From contig OZ038526.1 of assembly GCA_964036665.1 (NCBI GenBank), positions 12,772,001 to 12,836,000 of the forward strand: a stretch of DNA of 64,000 bases. Reading direction: 5' to 3'. The position numbers and the translations under genes are program-made. Of this stretch, positions 25,453-34,999 are shown in pieces. Under the pieces are notes generated by a model. It saw only the letters and a list, made by a program, of their open reading frames with translations. It was not told the origin of the DNA and searched no databases. This stretch comes from Gordius sp. MW1. Its lineage: Eukaryota > Nematomorpha > Gordioida > Gordea > Gordiidae. How positions within the stretch are numbered: position 1 is the first letter of the stretch; each line of letters begins with the position of its first letter.

Positions 25453-28400
25453 TAGTTCTCGCAGCTTAAAACCTCTTTTCGGAAGTCAATCGAGGATAAT
25501 AGGATTAATTGGCTTTATTTTTTATATTTTTTCATGCTCTTTCACATAGAATCGAAAAAAATAAATATTTTTACCTCAAAATTTTTCACATATTTTTCTT
25601 GAACCGTATTCATCCGATGAAAGTTGTCGTTTTCAGACGTGGTTTCTATGATCCCAAGTAAAAATTTATCAGAATCTAAAAACTATTACTTTGAAATCAT
25701 GATCGCATAGAGCAGTTTTCAAAAATTAAGCACTCACGTTGCGATACAACAAACTAATCGCCACAATAAAACGTTGTCTTTTGTCAAAATGATAGTTCTC
25801 GCAGCTTAAAACCTCTTTTCGGAAGTCAATCGAGGATAATAGGATTCTCAAATTGGCTTACTTTTATATATTTTTTCATGCTCTTTCACATAGAATCGAA
25901 AAAAATAAATATTTTTACCTCAAAATTTTTCACATATTTTTCTTTGAACCGTATTCATCCGATGAAAGTTCTCGTTTTCAGACGTGGTTTCTATGATCCC
26001 AAGTAAAAATTTATCAGAATCTAAAAACTATTACTTTGAAATCATGATCGCATAGAGCAGTTTTCAAAAATTAAGCACTCACGTTGCGATACAACAAACT
26101 AATCGCCACAATAAAACGTTGTCTTTTGTCAAAATGATAGTTCTCGCAGCTTAAAACCTCTTTTCGGAAGTCAATCGAGGATAATAGGATTCTCAAATTG
26201 GCTTACTTTTATATATTTTTTCATGCTCTTTCACATAGAATCGAAAAAAATAAATATTTTTACCTCAAAATTTTTCACATATTTTTCTTTGAACCGTATT
26301 CATCCGATGAAAGTTCTCGTTTTCAGACGTGGTTTCTATGATCCCAAGTAAAAATTTATCAGAATCTAAAAACTATTACTTTGAAATCATGATCGCATAG
26401 AGCAGTTTTCAAAAATTAAGCACTCACGTTGCGATACAACAAACTAATCGCCACAATAAAACGTTGTCTTTTGTCAAAATGATAGTTCTCGCATAAAACA
26501 TCTTTTCGGAAGTCAATCAAGGATAATAGGATTCTCAAATTGGCTTACTTTTATATATTTTTTCATGCTCTTTTACTTAGAATCGAAAAAAATAAATATT
26601 TTTGCCTCAAAATTTTTCACATATTTTTCTTTGAACCGTATTCATCCGATGAAAGTTGTCGTTTTCAGACGTGGTTTCTATGATCCGAAGTAAAAATTTA
26701 TCAGAATCTAAAAACTATTACTTTGAAATCATGATCGCATAGAGCAGTTTTCAAAAATTAAGCACTCACGTTGCGATACAACAAACTAATCGCAACAATA
26801 AAACGTTGTCTTTTGTCAAAATGATAGTTCTCGCAGCTTAAAACCTCTTTTCGGAAGTCAATCGAGGATAATAGGATTCTCAAATTGGCTTACTTTTATA
26901 TATTCTTTCATGCTCTTTCACATAGAATCGAAAAAAACAAATTTTTTTACCTCAAAATTTTTCATATATTTTTCTTTGAACCGTATTCATCCGATGAAAG
27001 TTGTCGTTTTCAGACGTGGTTTCTATGATCCCAAGTAAAAATTTATCAGAATCTAAAAACTATTACTTTGAAATCATGATCGCATAGAGCAGTTTTCAAA
27101 AATTAAGCACTCACGTTGCGATACAACAAACTAATCGCATTTTTAAAACGTTGTCTTTTGTCAAAATGATAGTTCTCGCAGCTTAAAACCTCTTTTCGGA
27201 AGTCAATCGAGGATAATAGGATTAATTGGCTTTATTTTTTATATTTTTTCATGCTCTTTCACATAGAATCGAAAAAAATAAATATTTTTACCTCAAAATT
27301 TTTCACATATTTTTCTTGAACCGTACTCATCCGATGAAAGTTGTCGTTTTCAGACGTGGTTTCTATGATCCCAAGTAAAAATTTATCAGAATCTAAAAAC
27401 TATTACTTTGAAATCATGATCGCATAAAGCAGTTTTCAAAAATTAAGCACTCACGTTGCGATACAACAAACTAATCGCCACAATAAAACGTTGTCTTTTG
27501 TCAAAATGATAGTTCTCGCAGCTTAAAACCTCTTTTCGGAAGTCAATCGAGGATAATAGGATTCTCAAATTGGCTTACTTTTATATATTTTTTCATGCTC
27601 TTTCACATAGAATCGAAAAAAATAAATATTTTTACCTCAAAATTTTTCACATATTTTTCTTTGAACCGTATTCATCCGATGAAAGTTGTCGTTTTCAGAC
27701 GTGGTTTCTATGATCCCAAGTAAAAATTTATCAGAATCTAAAAACTATTACTTTGAAATCATGATCGCATAGAGCAGTTTTCAAAAATTAAGCACTCACG
27801 TTGCGATACAACAAACTAATCGCCACAATAAAACGTTGTCTTTTGTCAAAATGATAGTTCTCGCAGCTTAAAACCTCTTTTCGGAAGTCAATCGAGGATA
27901 ATAGGATTCTCAAATTGGCTTACTTTTATATATTTTTTCATGCTCTTTCACATAGAATCGAAAAAAATAAATATTTTTACCTCAAAATTTTTCACATATT
28001 TTTCTTTGAACCGTATTCATCCGATGAAAGTTGTCGTTTTCAGACGTGGTTTCTATGATCCCAAGTAAAAATTTATCAGAATCTAAAAACTATTACTTTG
28101 AAATCATGATCGCATAGAGCAGTTTTTAAGAATTAAGCACTCACGTTGCGATACAACAAACTAATCGCCACAATAAAACATTGTCTTTTGTCAAAATGAT
28201 AGTTCTCGCATAAAACATCTTTTCGGAAGTCAATCGAGGATAATAGGATTCTCAAATTGGCTTACTTTTATATATTTTTTCATGCTCTTTTACTTAGAAT
28301 CGAAAAAAATAAATATTTTTGCCTCAAAATTTTTCACATATATTTCTTTGAGCCGTATTCATCCGATGAAAGTTGTCGTTTTCAGACGTGGTTTCTATGA

Positions 28401-29916
28401 TCCGAAGTAAAAATTTATCAGAATCTAAAAACTATTACTTTGAAATCATGATCGCATAGAGCAGTTTTCAAAAATTAAGCACTCACGTTGCGATACAACA
28501 AACTAATCGCAACAATAAAACGTTGTCTTTTGTCAAAATGATAGTTCTCGCAGCTTAAAACCTCTTTTCGGAAGTCAATCGAGGATAATAGGATTCTCAA
28601 ATTGGCTTACTTTTATATATTTTTTCATGCTCTTTCACATAGAATCGAAAAAAACAAATTTTTTTACCTCAAAATTTTTCACATATTTTTCTTTGAACCG
28701 TATTCATCCGATGAAAGTTGTCGTTTTCAGACGTGGTTTCTATGATCCGAAGTAAAAATTTATCAGAATCTAAAAACTATTACTTTGAAATCATGATCGC
28801 ATAGAGCAGTTTTCAAAAATTAAGCACTCACGTTGCGATACAACAAACTAATCAAAACAATAAAACGTTGTCTTTTGTCAAAATGATAGTTCTCGCAGCT
28901 TAAAACCTCTTTTCGGAAGTCAATCGAGGATAATAGGATTCTCAAATTGGCTTACTTTTATATATTTTTTCATGCTCTTTCACATAGAATCGAAAAAAAT
29001 AAATATTTTTACCTCAAAATTTTTCACATGATTTTCTTTGAACCGTATTCATCCGATGAATGTTCTCGTTTTCAGACGTGGTTTCTATGATCCCAAGTAA
29101 AAATTTATCAGAATCTAAAAACTATTACTTTTAAATCATGATCGCATAGAGCAGTTTTCAAAAATTAAGCCCTCACGTTGCGATACAACAAACTAATCGC
29201 CACAATAAAACGTTGTCTTTTGTCAAAATGATAGTTCTCGCAGCTTAAAACCTCTTTTCGGAAGTCAATCGAGGATAATAGGATTCTCAAATTGGCTTAC
29301 TTCTATATATTTTTTCATGCTCTTTTACTTAGAATCGAAAAAAATAAATATTTTTGCCTCAAAATTTTTCACATATTTTTCTTTGAACCGTATTCATCCG
29401 ATGAATGTTGTCGTTTTCAGACGTGGTTTCTATGATCCGAAGTAAAAATTTATCAGAATCTAAAAACTATTACTTTGAAATCATGATCGCATAGAGCAGT
29501 TTTTAAAAATAAGCACTCACGTTGCGATACAACAAACTAATCGCCACAATAAAACGTTGTATTTTGTCAAAATGATAGTTCTCGCATAAAACATCTTTTC
29601 GGAAGTCAATCGAGGATAATAGGATTCTCAAATTGGCTTACTTTTATATAATTTTTCATGCTCTTTTACTTAGAATCGAAAAAAATAAATATTTTTGCCT
29701 CAAAATTTTTCACATATTTTTCTTTGAACCGTATTCATCCGATGAAAGTTGTCGTTTTCAGACGTGGTTTCTATGATCCGAAGTAAAAATTTATCAGAAT
29801 CTAAAAACTATTACTTTGAAATCATGATCGCATAGAGCAGTTTTTAAAAATAAGCACTCACGTTGCGATACAACAAACTAATCGCATTTTTAAAACGTTG
29901 TCTTTTGTCAAAATGA
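25453..29916 (+). repeat. Mosaic satellite segment with scattered A' units
   Basis: Thirteen monomers starting at 25453, 25793, 26138, 26483, 26825, 27170, 27510, 27855, 28200, 28542, 28887, 29232 and 29576. The A or A' type (GCATAAAACATC) occurs at 26483, 28200 and 29576. Units at 25453 and 27170 are 340-bp E-like forms with AATTGGCTTTATTT and CTTGAACC. The units at 29232 and 29576 share a 1-bp deletion giving TTTTTAAAAATAAGC. That deletion recurs in the unit at 30948, which points to local exchange. No gene or non-satellite sequence is seen. Confidence 0.84.
27510..27854 (+). repeat. Representative 345-bp satellite monomer
   Basis: This unit is close to the majority sequence of both arms; its main minority feature is GCCACAAT before AAAACG. 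Order within the unit: TAGTTCTCGCAGC, CTCTTTTCGGAAGTCAATCG, an AT-rich stretch with TTTATATATTTTTTC, an A/T-tract cluster from GAATCGAAAAAAATAAAT to CACATATTTTTC, a GC-richer conserved block from GAACCGTATTC through CAGACGTGGTTTC to GATCCCAAG, the 8-bp palindrome ATCATGAT, then CACGTTGCGATACAAC and the variable box. A consensus-like unit has 106 G or C in 345, about 31%. The length is near twice a typical nucleosome repeat, a common satellite property, but this is only suggestive. 345 is a multiple of three, so frames are kept between canonical units, yet stops occur in the frames examined. Confidence 0.93.
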
Positions 29917-31291
29917 TAGTTCTCGCAGCTTAAAACCTCTTTTCGGAAGTCAATCGAGGATAATAGGATTAATTGGCTTTATTTTTTATATTTTTTTATG
30001 CTCTTTCACATAGAATCGAAAAAAATAAATATTTTTACCTCAAAATTTTTCACATATTTTTCTTTGAACCGTATTCATCCGATGAAAGTTGTCGTTTTCA
30101 GACGTGGTTTCTATGATCCCAAGTAAAAATTTATCAGAATCTAAAAACTATTACTTTGAAATCATGATCGCATAGAGCAGTTTTTAAGAATTAGGCACTC
30201 ACGTTGCTATACAACAAACTAATCGCATTTTTAAAACGTTATCTTTTGTCAAAATGATAGTTCTCCCAGCTTAAAACCTCTTTTCGGAAGTCAATCGAGG
30301 ATAATAGGATTGTCAAATTGGCTTACTTTTATATATTTTTTCATGCTCTTTCACATAGAATCGAAAAAAATAAATATTTTTACCTCAAAATTTTTCACAT
30401 ATTTTTCTTTGAACCGTATTCATCCGATCAAAGTTGTCGTTTTCAGACGTGGTTTCTATGATCCCAAGTAAAAATTTATCAGAATCTAAAAACTATTACT
30501 TTGATATCATGATCGCATAGAGCAGTTTTCAAAAATTAAGCACTCACGTTGCGGTACATCAAACTAATCGCAACAATAAAACGTTGTCTTTTGTCAAAAT
30601 AATAGTTCTCGCAGCTTAAAACCTCTTTTCGGAAGTGAATCGAGGATAATAGGATTCTCAAATTGGCTTACTTTTATATATTTTTTCATGCTCTTTCACA
30701 TAGAATCGAAAAAAATAAATATTTTTACCTCAAAATTTTTCACATATTTTTCTTTGAACCGTATTCATCCGATGAAAGTTGTCGTTTTCAGACGTGGTTT
30801 CTATGATCTTAAGTAAAAATTTATCAGAGTCTAAAAACTATTACTTGGAAATCATGATCGCATAGAGCAATTTTCAAAAATTAAGAACTCACGTTGCGAT
30901 ACAACAAACTAATCGCAACAATAAAACGTTGTCTTTTGTCAAAATGATAGTTCTCGCAGCTTAAAACCTCTTTTCGGACATCAATCGAGGATAATAGGAT
31001 TCTCAAATTGGCTTACTTTTATATATTTTTTCATGCTCTTTCACATAGAATCGAAAAAAATAAATAATTTTGCCTCAAAATTTTTCACATATTTTTCTTT
31101 GAACCGTTTTCATCCGATGAAAGTTGTCGTTTTCAGACGTGGTTTCTATGATCCCAAGTAAAAATTTATCAGAATCTAAAAACTATTACTTTGAAATCAT
31201 GATCGCATAGAGCAGTTTTTAAAAATAAGCACTCACGTTGCGATACAACAAACTAATCGCATTTTTAAAACGTTGTCTTTTGTCAAAATGA
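29917..31291 (+). repeat. Four-monomer tandem duplication, copy 1 (1375 bp)
   Basis: Units at 29917, 30258, 30603 and 30948. Markers are AATTGGCTTTATTT in the first, ATCCGATCAAAG with GATATC in the second, AAGTGAATCGAGG with GATCTTAAG and AGAGTCTAAAAAC in the third, and GGACATCAATCG with AATAATTTTGCC in the fourth. All recur at an offset of 1375 bp. The block is related to the cassette at 16.5-17.5 kb. Confidence 0.87.
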
Positions 31292-32667
31292 TAGTTCTCG
31301 CAGCTTAAAACCTCTTTTCGGAAGTCAATCGAGGATAATAGGATTAATTGGCTTTATTTTTTATATTTTTTCATGCTCTTTCACATAGAATCGAAAAAAA
31401 TAAATATTTTTACCTCAAAATTTTTCAAATTTTTTTCTTTGAACCGTATTCATCCGATGAAAGTTGTCGTTTTCAGACGTGGTTTCTATGATCCCAAGTA
31501 AAAATTTATCAGAATCTAAAAACTATTACTTTGAAATCATGATCGCATAGAGCAGTTTTTAAGAATTAAGCACTCACGTTGCTATACAACAAACTAATCG
31601 CATTTTTAAAACGTTATCTTTTGTCAAAATGATAGTTCTCGCAGCTTAAAACCTCTTTTCGGAAGTCAATCGAGGATAATAGGATTGTCAAATTGGCTTA
31701 CTTTTATATATTTTTTCATGCTCTTTCACATAGAATCGAAAAAAATAAATATTTTTACCTCAAAATTTTTCACATATTTTTCTTTGAACCGTATTCATCC
31801 GATCAAAGTTGTCGTTTTCAGACGTGGTTTCTATGATCCCAAGTAAAAATTTATCAGAATCTAAAAACTATTACTTTGATATCATGATCGCATAGAGCAG
31901 TTTTCAAAAATTAAGCACTCACGTTGCGGTACAACAAACTAATCGCAACAATAAAACGTTGTCTTTTGTCAAAATAATAGTTCTCGCAGCTTAAAACCTC
32001 TTTTCGGAAGTGAATCGAGGATAATAGGATTCTCAAATTGGCTTACTTTTATATATTTTTTCATGCTCTTTCACATAGAATCGAAAAAAATAAATATTTT
32101 TACCTCAAAATTTTTCACATATTTTTCTTTGAACCGTATTCATCCGATGAAAGTTGTCGTTTTCAGACGTGGTTTCTATGATCTTAAGTAAAAATTTATC
32201 AGAGTCTAAAAACTATTACTTGGAAATCATGATCGCATAGAGCAATTTTCAAAAATTAAGAACTCACGTTGCGATACAACAAACTAATCGCAACAATAAA
32301 ACGTTGTCTTTTGTCAAAATGATAGTTCTCGCAGCTTAAAACCTCTTTTCGGACATCAATCGAGGATAATAGGATTCTCAAATTGGCTTACTTTTATATA
32401 TTTTTTCATGCTCTTTCACATAGAATCGAAAAAAATAAATAATTTTGCCTCAAAATTTTTCACATATTTTTCTTTGAACCGTTTTCATCCGATGAAAGTT
32501 GTCGTTTTCAGACGTGGTTTCTATGATCCCAAGTAAAAATTTATCAGAATCTAAAAACTATTACTTTGAAATCATGATCGCATACAGCAGTTTTCAAAAA
32601 TTAAGCACTCACGTTGCGATACAACAAACTAATCGCAACAATAAAACGTTGTCTTTTGTCAAAATGA
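31292..32667 (+). repeat. Four-monomer tandem duplication, copy 2 (1376 bp)
   Basis: Units at 31292, 31633, 31978 and 32323 repeat the preceding block. The fourth unit ends differently from its partner: GCATACAGCAGTTTTC plus AACAAT here, TTTTTAAAAATAAGC plus CATTTTT in copy 1. GCATACAGC also occurs in the unit at 17201, so the right half of this unit traces to the older cassette. The absence of TAG at that point creates the accidental frame at 32499-32684. Confidence 0.86.
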
Positions 32668-33335
32668 TAGTTCTCGCAGCTTAAAACCTCTTTTCGGAAG
32701 TCAATCGAGGATAATAGGATTCTCAAATGGCTTACTTAAATATATTTTTTCATGCTCTTTCACATAGAATCGAAAAAAATAAATATTTTTGCCTCAAAAT
32801 TTTTCACATATTTTTCTTTGAACCGTATTCATCCGATGAAAGTTGTCGTTTTCAGACGTGGTTTCTATGATCCCAAGTAAAAATTTATCAGAATCTAAAA
32901 ACTATAACTATGAAATCATGATCGCATAGAGCAGTTTTCAAAAATTAAGCACTCACGTTGCGATACAACAAACTAATCGCAACAATAAAACGTTGTCTTT
33001 TGTCAAAATGATAGTTCTCGCAGCTTAAAACCTCTTTTCGGAAGTCAATCGAGGATAATAGGATTCTCAAATGGCTTACTTAAATATATTTTTTCATGCT
33101 CTTTCACATAGAATCGAAAAAAATAAATATTTTTACCTCAAAATTTTTCACATATTTTTCTTTGAACCGTATTCATCCGATGAAAGTTGTCGTTTTCAGA
33201 CGTGGTTTCTATGATCCCAAGTAAAAATTTATCAGAATTTAAAAACTATTACTTTGAAATCATGATCGCATAGATCAGTTTTCAAAAATTAAGCACTCAC
33301 GTTGCGATACAACAAACTAATCGCAACAATAAAAC
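32668..33335 (+). repeat. Last two left-arm monomers, the second cut by the insert
   Basis: Both units (32668-33011 and 33012-33335) share CTCAAATGGCTTACTTAAAT, a local variant. The second is interrupted after AATAAAAC. Joining position 33335 to 35006 completes it to 344 bp, the length of its neighbour. The insert therefore sits inside a monomer and is not at the end of an array. Confidence 0.9.
33330..33335. repeat. Left flank direct repeat TAAAAC (candidate target-site duplication)
   Basis: TAAAAC ends the interrupted left monomer and is repeated at 35000-35005, where the satellite resumes. Deleting 33336-35005 restores an uninterrupted 344-bp monomer. That is the expected signature of insertion with a 6-bp target-site duplication. 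AAAAC is a normal part of the monomer at this position. Confidence 0.7.
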
Positions 33336-33337
33336 TC

Positions 33338-33350
33338 GGGCCTTCGGCCC
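33338..33350. repeat. GC-rich perfect hairpin at the left end of the insert
   Basis: GGGCC-TTC-GGCCC forms a 5-bp perfect stem with a 3-nt loop, starting 2 bp inside the insert. It stands out against the AT-rich satellite. A hairpin near an end recalls Helitron 3' termini read in reverse, but the CTRR end and the A/T insertion site of Helitrons are absent, so that class is not claimed. Confidence 0.6.
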
Positions 33351-33354
33351 TCGT

Positions 33355-33398
33355 GGGAAGGGGGAGAAGGGAAGGGAAGAGGGGAAGGGAAGGGGGGA
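33355..33398 (+). other. 44-nt all-purine G-run tract, G-quadruplex candidate
   Basis: Every base is A or G. Seven runs of three or more G (of 3, 5, 3, 3, 4, 3 and 6) are separated by loops of 2-4 nt, which fits the standard G3+N1-7 quadruplex pattern more than once. A second, weaker G-rich patch follows at about 33451-33488. Such tracts can also form triplex DNA. The function here is unknown. Confidence 0.65.
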
Positions 33399-33540
33399 CG
33401 ACTCATCTGTACTTCGTATAAATGTATCATATTTGCTATGCAATTTATGGGCGAGAAAGGTGGGAAGGGGCGAGAATGCCTATAGGGGGGTATTAAATGA
33501 CTAATGATTAATTAATTATTTATACAAATTTTTCATTATA

Positions 33541-33572
33541 GGCAAAATGTAATAAAGGCAAAATGTAATATA
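33541..33572 (+). repeat. 16-bp direct doublet
   Basis: GGCAAAATGTAATA occurs at 33541-33554 and again at 33557-33570, giving a 16-bp period. A third GGCAA starts at 33573 and runs straight into the telomere-like segment. The doublet is too short to infer function. Confidence 0.7.
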
Positions 33573-33577
33573 GGCAA

Positions 33578-33590
33578 GGGTTAGGGTTAG
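33578..33590 (+). repeat. Short interstitial telomere-like sequence
   Basis: GGGTTAGGGTTAG holds two TTAGGG-type repeats, followed by ATTTAG. TTAGGG is the telomere repeat of vertebrates, many fungi and other eukaryotes. Two units can arise by chance or be left by telomerase at a repaired break. It does not show that the organism uses TTAGGG. Confidence 0.5.
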
Positions 33591-34137
33591 ATTTAGTGCA
33601 TCTAGTTGCGTATTACATTAGTTTTTATGGCCTTTAGAGATTATGGGTCTAACAAACATTATATTATAAAACAACACAATGTTAAGAATTTGCAGAATTG
33701 TTGGGAGAAATTTTTTGTTGAATTTGAACAATTTTTAATTAAAAAAATCAAAAATTTGGCCAATGGTCACTTTTTCTCTATTGGTCAGTACCAACAGATA
33801 CTCTATAAGTCAATTATAGCCAAAAAAACCGAAAAAAAATTTTCGAATCACATTTTGGCCAATGGTCATTTTATTCCATTGGTCAGCAGTCAGCGGACGG
33901 CCAAAAAGTCATAATAGCAATGGTAGGAACAGGAACAATCATAATAGTCAAAAAAAAAACGAAAAAAATAATTTCGATTCACATTTTGGCCAATGGTCAT
34001 TTTTTCCATCGGTCAGGAGCCAGCGGACGGCCAAAAAGTCATAATAGCAATGGTAGTAACAGGAACAATCATAATAACCAAAAAAAAAACGAAAAAATAA
34101 ACTCGGATTCACATTTTGGCCAATGGTCATTTTTTTC

Positions 34138-34298
34138 ATTGGTCAGCAGCCAACGGACGGCCAAAAAGTCTTATTATCAATGATAGTAACAAGAACAATC
34201 ATAAGAGTCAAAAAAACTCCGGGATTCTAACCCAAAAACTAGTTAAATTGCATAGCAATTAAAAGTAAACAACTTTTATTTATGTTTATTATATAACA
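34138..34298 (+). repeat. 289-bp-spaced duplication, copy 1 (about 161 bp)
   Basis: This segment, from CATTGGTCAGCAGCCAACGG to TTTATTATATAAC, is nearly identical to 34427-34588. It joins the right part of a minisatellite unit to CTCCGGGATTCTAACCC and then one 58-bp-type unit containing ATTGCATAGCAATT. It shows that the two repeat families were already joined before this duplication. Confidence 0.8.
34219..34233 (-). promoter_or_regulatory. Sequence like a tRNA B box on the minus strand
   Basis: Read on the minus strand, GGGTTAGAATCCCGG resembles the internal Pol III B box GGTTCGANTCC with one C-to-A change. It is flanked by bases that allow a T-arm-like stem (GGG with CCC) and followed by AGTTTTTTT, a run suited to Pol III termination. 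A second copy is at 34508-34523. No convincing A box is seen upstream, so a tRNA-derived short element is only a possibility. Confidence 0.3.
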
Positions 34299-34426
34299 TT
34301 GGTCAGCAGCCAGCGGACGGCCAAAAAGTCATAATAGGAATGGTAGAAACAGGAACAATCATAATAGTCAAAAAAAAACGAAAATAATAATTTCGATTCA
34401 CATTTTGGCCAATGGTCATTTTTTTC

Positions 34427-34588
34427 ATTGGTCAGCAGCCAGCGGACGGCCAAAAATTCTTATTATCAATGATAGTAACAAGAACAATCATAAGAGTCAA
34501 AAAAACTCCGGGATTCTAACCCCAAAACTAGTTAAATTGCATAGCAATTAAAAAGTAAACAACTTTTATTTATGTTTATTATATAACT
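34427..34588 (+). repeat. 289-bp-spaced duplication, copy 2 (about 162 bp)
   Basis: Second copy of 34138-34298. Differences are few: CAGCGG for CAACGG, AAATTC for AAAGTC, one extra C in TAACCCC, and one extra A in ATTAAAAAGTAAAC. It runs directly into the 58-bp tandem repeats. Confidence 0.8.
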
Positions 34589-34750
34589 AGTTAAATCGCA
34601 TAGCATTAAAAGTAAACAACTTTTATCTAAAAAACTAGTTAAATTGCATAGCAATTAAAAGTAAACAACTTTTATTTATGTTTATTATATAACTAGTTAA
34701 ATTGCATAGCAATTAAAAGTAAACAACTTTTATTTATGTTTATTATATAA
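34530..34750 (+). repeat. 58-bp tandem repeat with ATTGCATAGCAATT
   Basis: Units begin with CTAGTTAAAT at about 34529, 34587, 34635 and 34693, giving spacings of 58, 48 and 58 bp. A further single unit lies at about 34239. A full unit reads through ATTGCATAGCAATT and AAAAGTAAACAACTTTTATT to TATGTTTATTATATAA. The 48-bp unit is shortened at its end and has CGCATAGCATT. AAAAGT and ACTTTT form a small inverted repeat. The unit is AT-rich and has no coding potential. Confidence 0.8.
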
Positions 34751-34775
34751 TAAATAATTTAACAAATCTTATATA

Positions 34776-34879
34776 TAACACACCGAGGGAGATAGAGATG
34801 AGGGGTGGGGCACCTCTTATGCATAGCAATTAAAAATAACACAGCGAGGGAGATAGAGATGAGGGGTGGGGCACCTCTT
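34776..34879 (+). repeat. 61-bp tandem repeat, two copies, G-rich
   Basis: A 43-bp segment holding GAGGGAGATAGAGATGAGGG and TGGGGCACCTCTT occurs at 34776-34818 and 34837-34879. They differ by one base (ACACC against ACAGC) and are separated by TATGCATAGCAATTAAAA. The GCATAGCAATT motif therefore also occurs between these copies. Confidence 0.82.
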
Positions 34880-34999
34880 TCTCATGTATTAATTTAAAAA
34901 AGCGATAACCTAATATACCCAATGCAAATAGATAGAAGGGTAACGGACAGACATCGGACAACGGACAACAAAAAACGAGCTCATAAATTGCATAGCAAT
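34880..34999. other. Unassigned right end of the insert
   Basis: This stretch of 120 bp is not satellite-like. It contains three CGGACA motifs within 24 bp (34944, 34955 and 34962) and ends with CATAAATTGCATAGCAA, which is one arm of the 17-bp inverted pair. No gene is seen. Confidence 0.5.

Larger units (their letters stand above)
1..33335 (+). repeat. Left satellite array, 345-bp monomer family (about 97 units)
   Basis: Seen: the motif TAGTTCTCGC recurs every 339-346 bp (mostly 345, 342 or 341) from position 1 to the unit starting at 33012, which is cut after 324 bp by the insert. All units are head-to-tail on one strand. Units differ by point changes and small indels. The main variable places are the stretch just after TAGTTCTCGC, the stretch after AATAGGATT, and the box before AAAACG, which reads AACAAT, GCCACAAT, CATTTTT or AAAACAAT. 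Left-arm variants include GCATAAAACATC in place of GCAGCTTAAAACCTC, and GATATCATG with GCGGTAC. Known: long homogeneous satellites with higher-order structure are typical of eukaryotic heterochromatin. Inferred: pericentromeric or centromeric location; the sequence alone does not prove it. No gene is supported anywhere in this stretch. Confidence 0.97.
33755..34445 (+). repeat. Minisatellite of about 130 bp with internal inverted repeats
   Basis: TTTTGGCCAATGGTCA starts at 33853, 33984, 34114 and 34403, with a degenerate earlier copy at about 33755. Spacings are 131, 130 and then 289 bp, the last enlarged by the 58-bp-type sequence. Each unit holds GGCCAATGGTCA, a T-rich gap, CATTGGTCAGCAGCCAGCGG and ACGGCCAAAA, then a stretch with AACAGGAACAATCATAATAG and an A-rich run. 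TTTTGGCC pairs with the later GGCCAAAA, and CCAATGG with CCATTGG or CATTGG, so each unit can fold into nested stems. Spacings of 131 and 130 break the reading frame between copies, which argues against a coding repeat. Confidence 0.75.
33336..34999. mobile_element. Non-satellite insert of 1664 bp, possible non-autonomous element
   Basis: This is the only stretch unlike the 345-bp satellite. It is flanked by TAAAAC on both sides and contains, left to right, a GC-rich hairpin, a G-rich purine tract, a 16-bp doublet, two TTAGGG-like units, a minisatellite of about 130 bp, a 289-bp-spaced duplication, a 58-bp tandem repeat and a 61-bp tandem repeat. The two outermost ends are not inverted repeats of each other. 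A 17-bp inverted pair does exist: TTGCTATGCAATTTATG at 33433-33449 and its complement at 34982-34998, the latter 1 bp from the right border. No reading frame of significant length and no recognisable transposase, integrase or reverse transcriptase is present, and no long A tail is seen. Class unknown. A composite of filler DNA captured during break repair is an alternative. Confidence 0.6.

Noticed and set aside
1-33335. CRISPR array
   Set aside because: The whole unit of about 345 bp repeats, with no short repeats separated by unique spacers.
33336-33360. Helitron end
   Set aside because: The GC hairpin is suggestive, but no CTRR terminus is present and the site shows a 6-bp duplication, which Helitrons do not make.
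33606-34183. Overlapping frames of 60-102 codons in the insert
   Set aside because: The longest has its first ATG at 33627 and runs into the minisatellite. Repeat spacings of 131 and 130 bp shift the frame between copies, so the similar peptides come from the DNA repeat. No known domain is visible. The minus-strand frame at 33948-34139 is the same repeat read backwards.
34206-34300. A functional tRNA gene
   Set aside because: Only a T-arm-like piece is visible. No acceptor stem, D arm or anticodon arm can be laid out around it.
33336-34999. LTR retrotransposon or DNA transposon of a known superfamily
   Set aside because: No long terminal repeats, primer-binding site or polypurine tract in the right arrangement, no inverted repeats at the extreme ends, and no catalytic protein frame.
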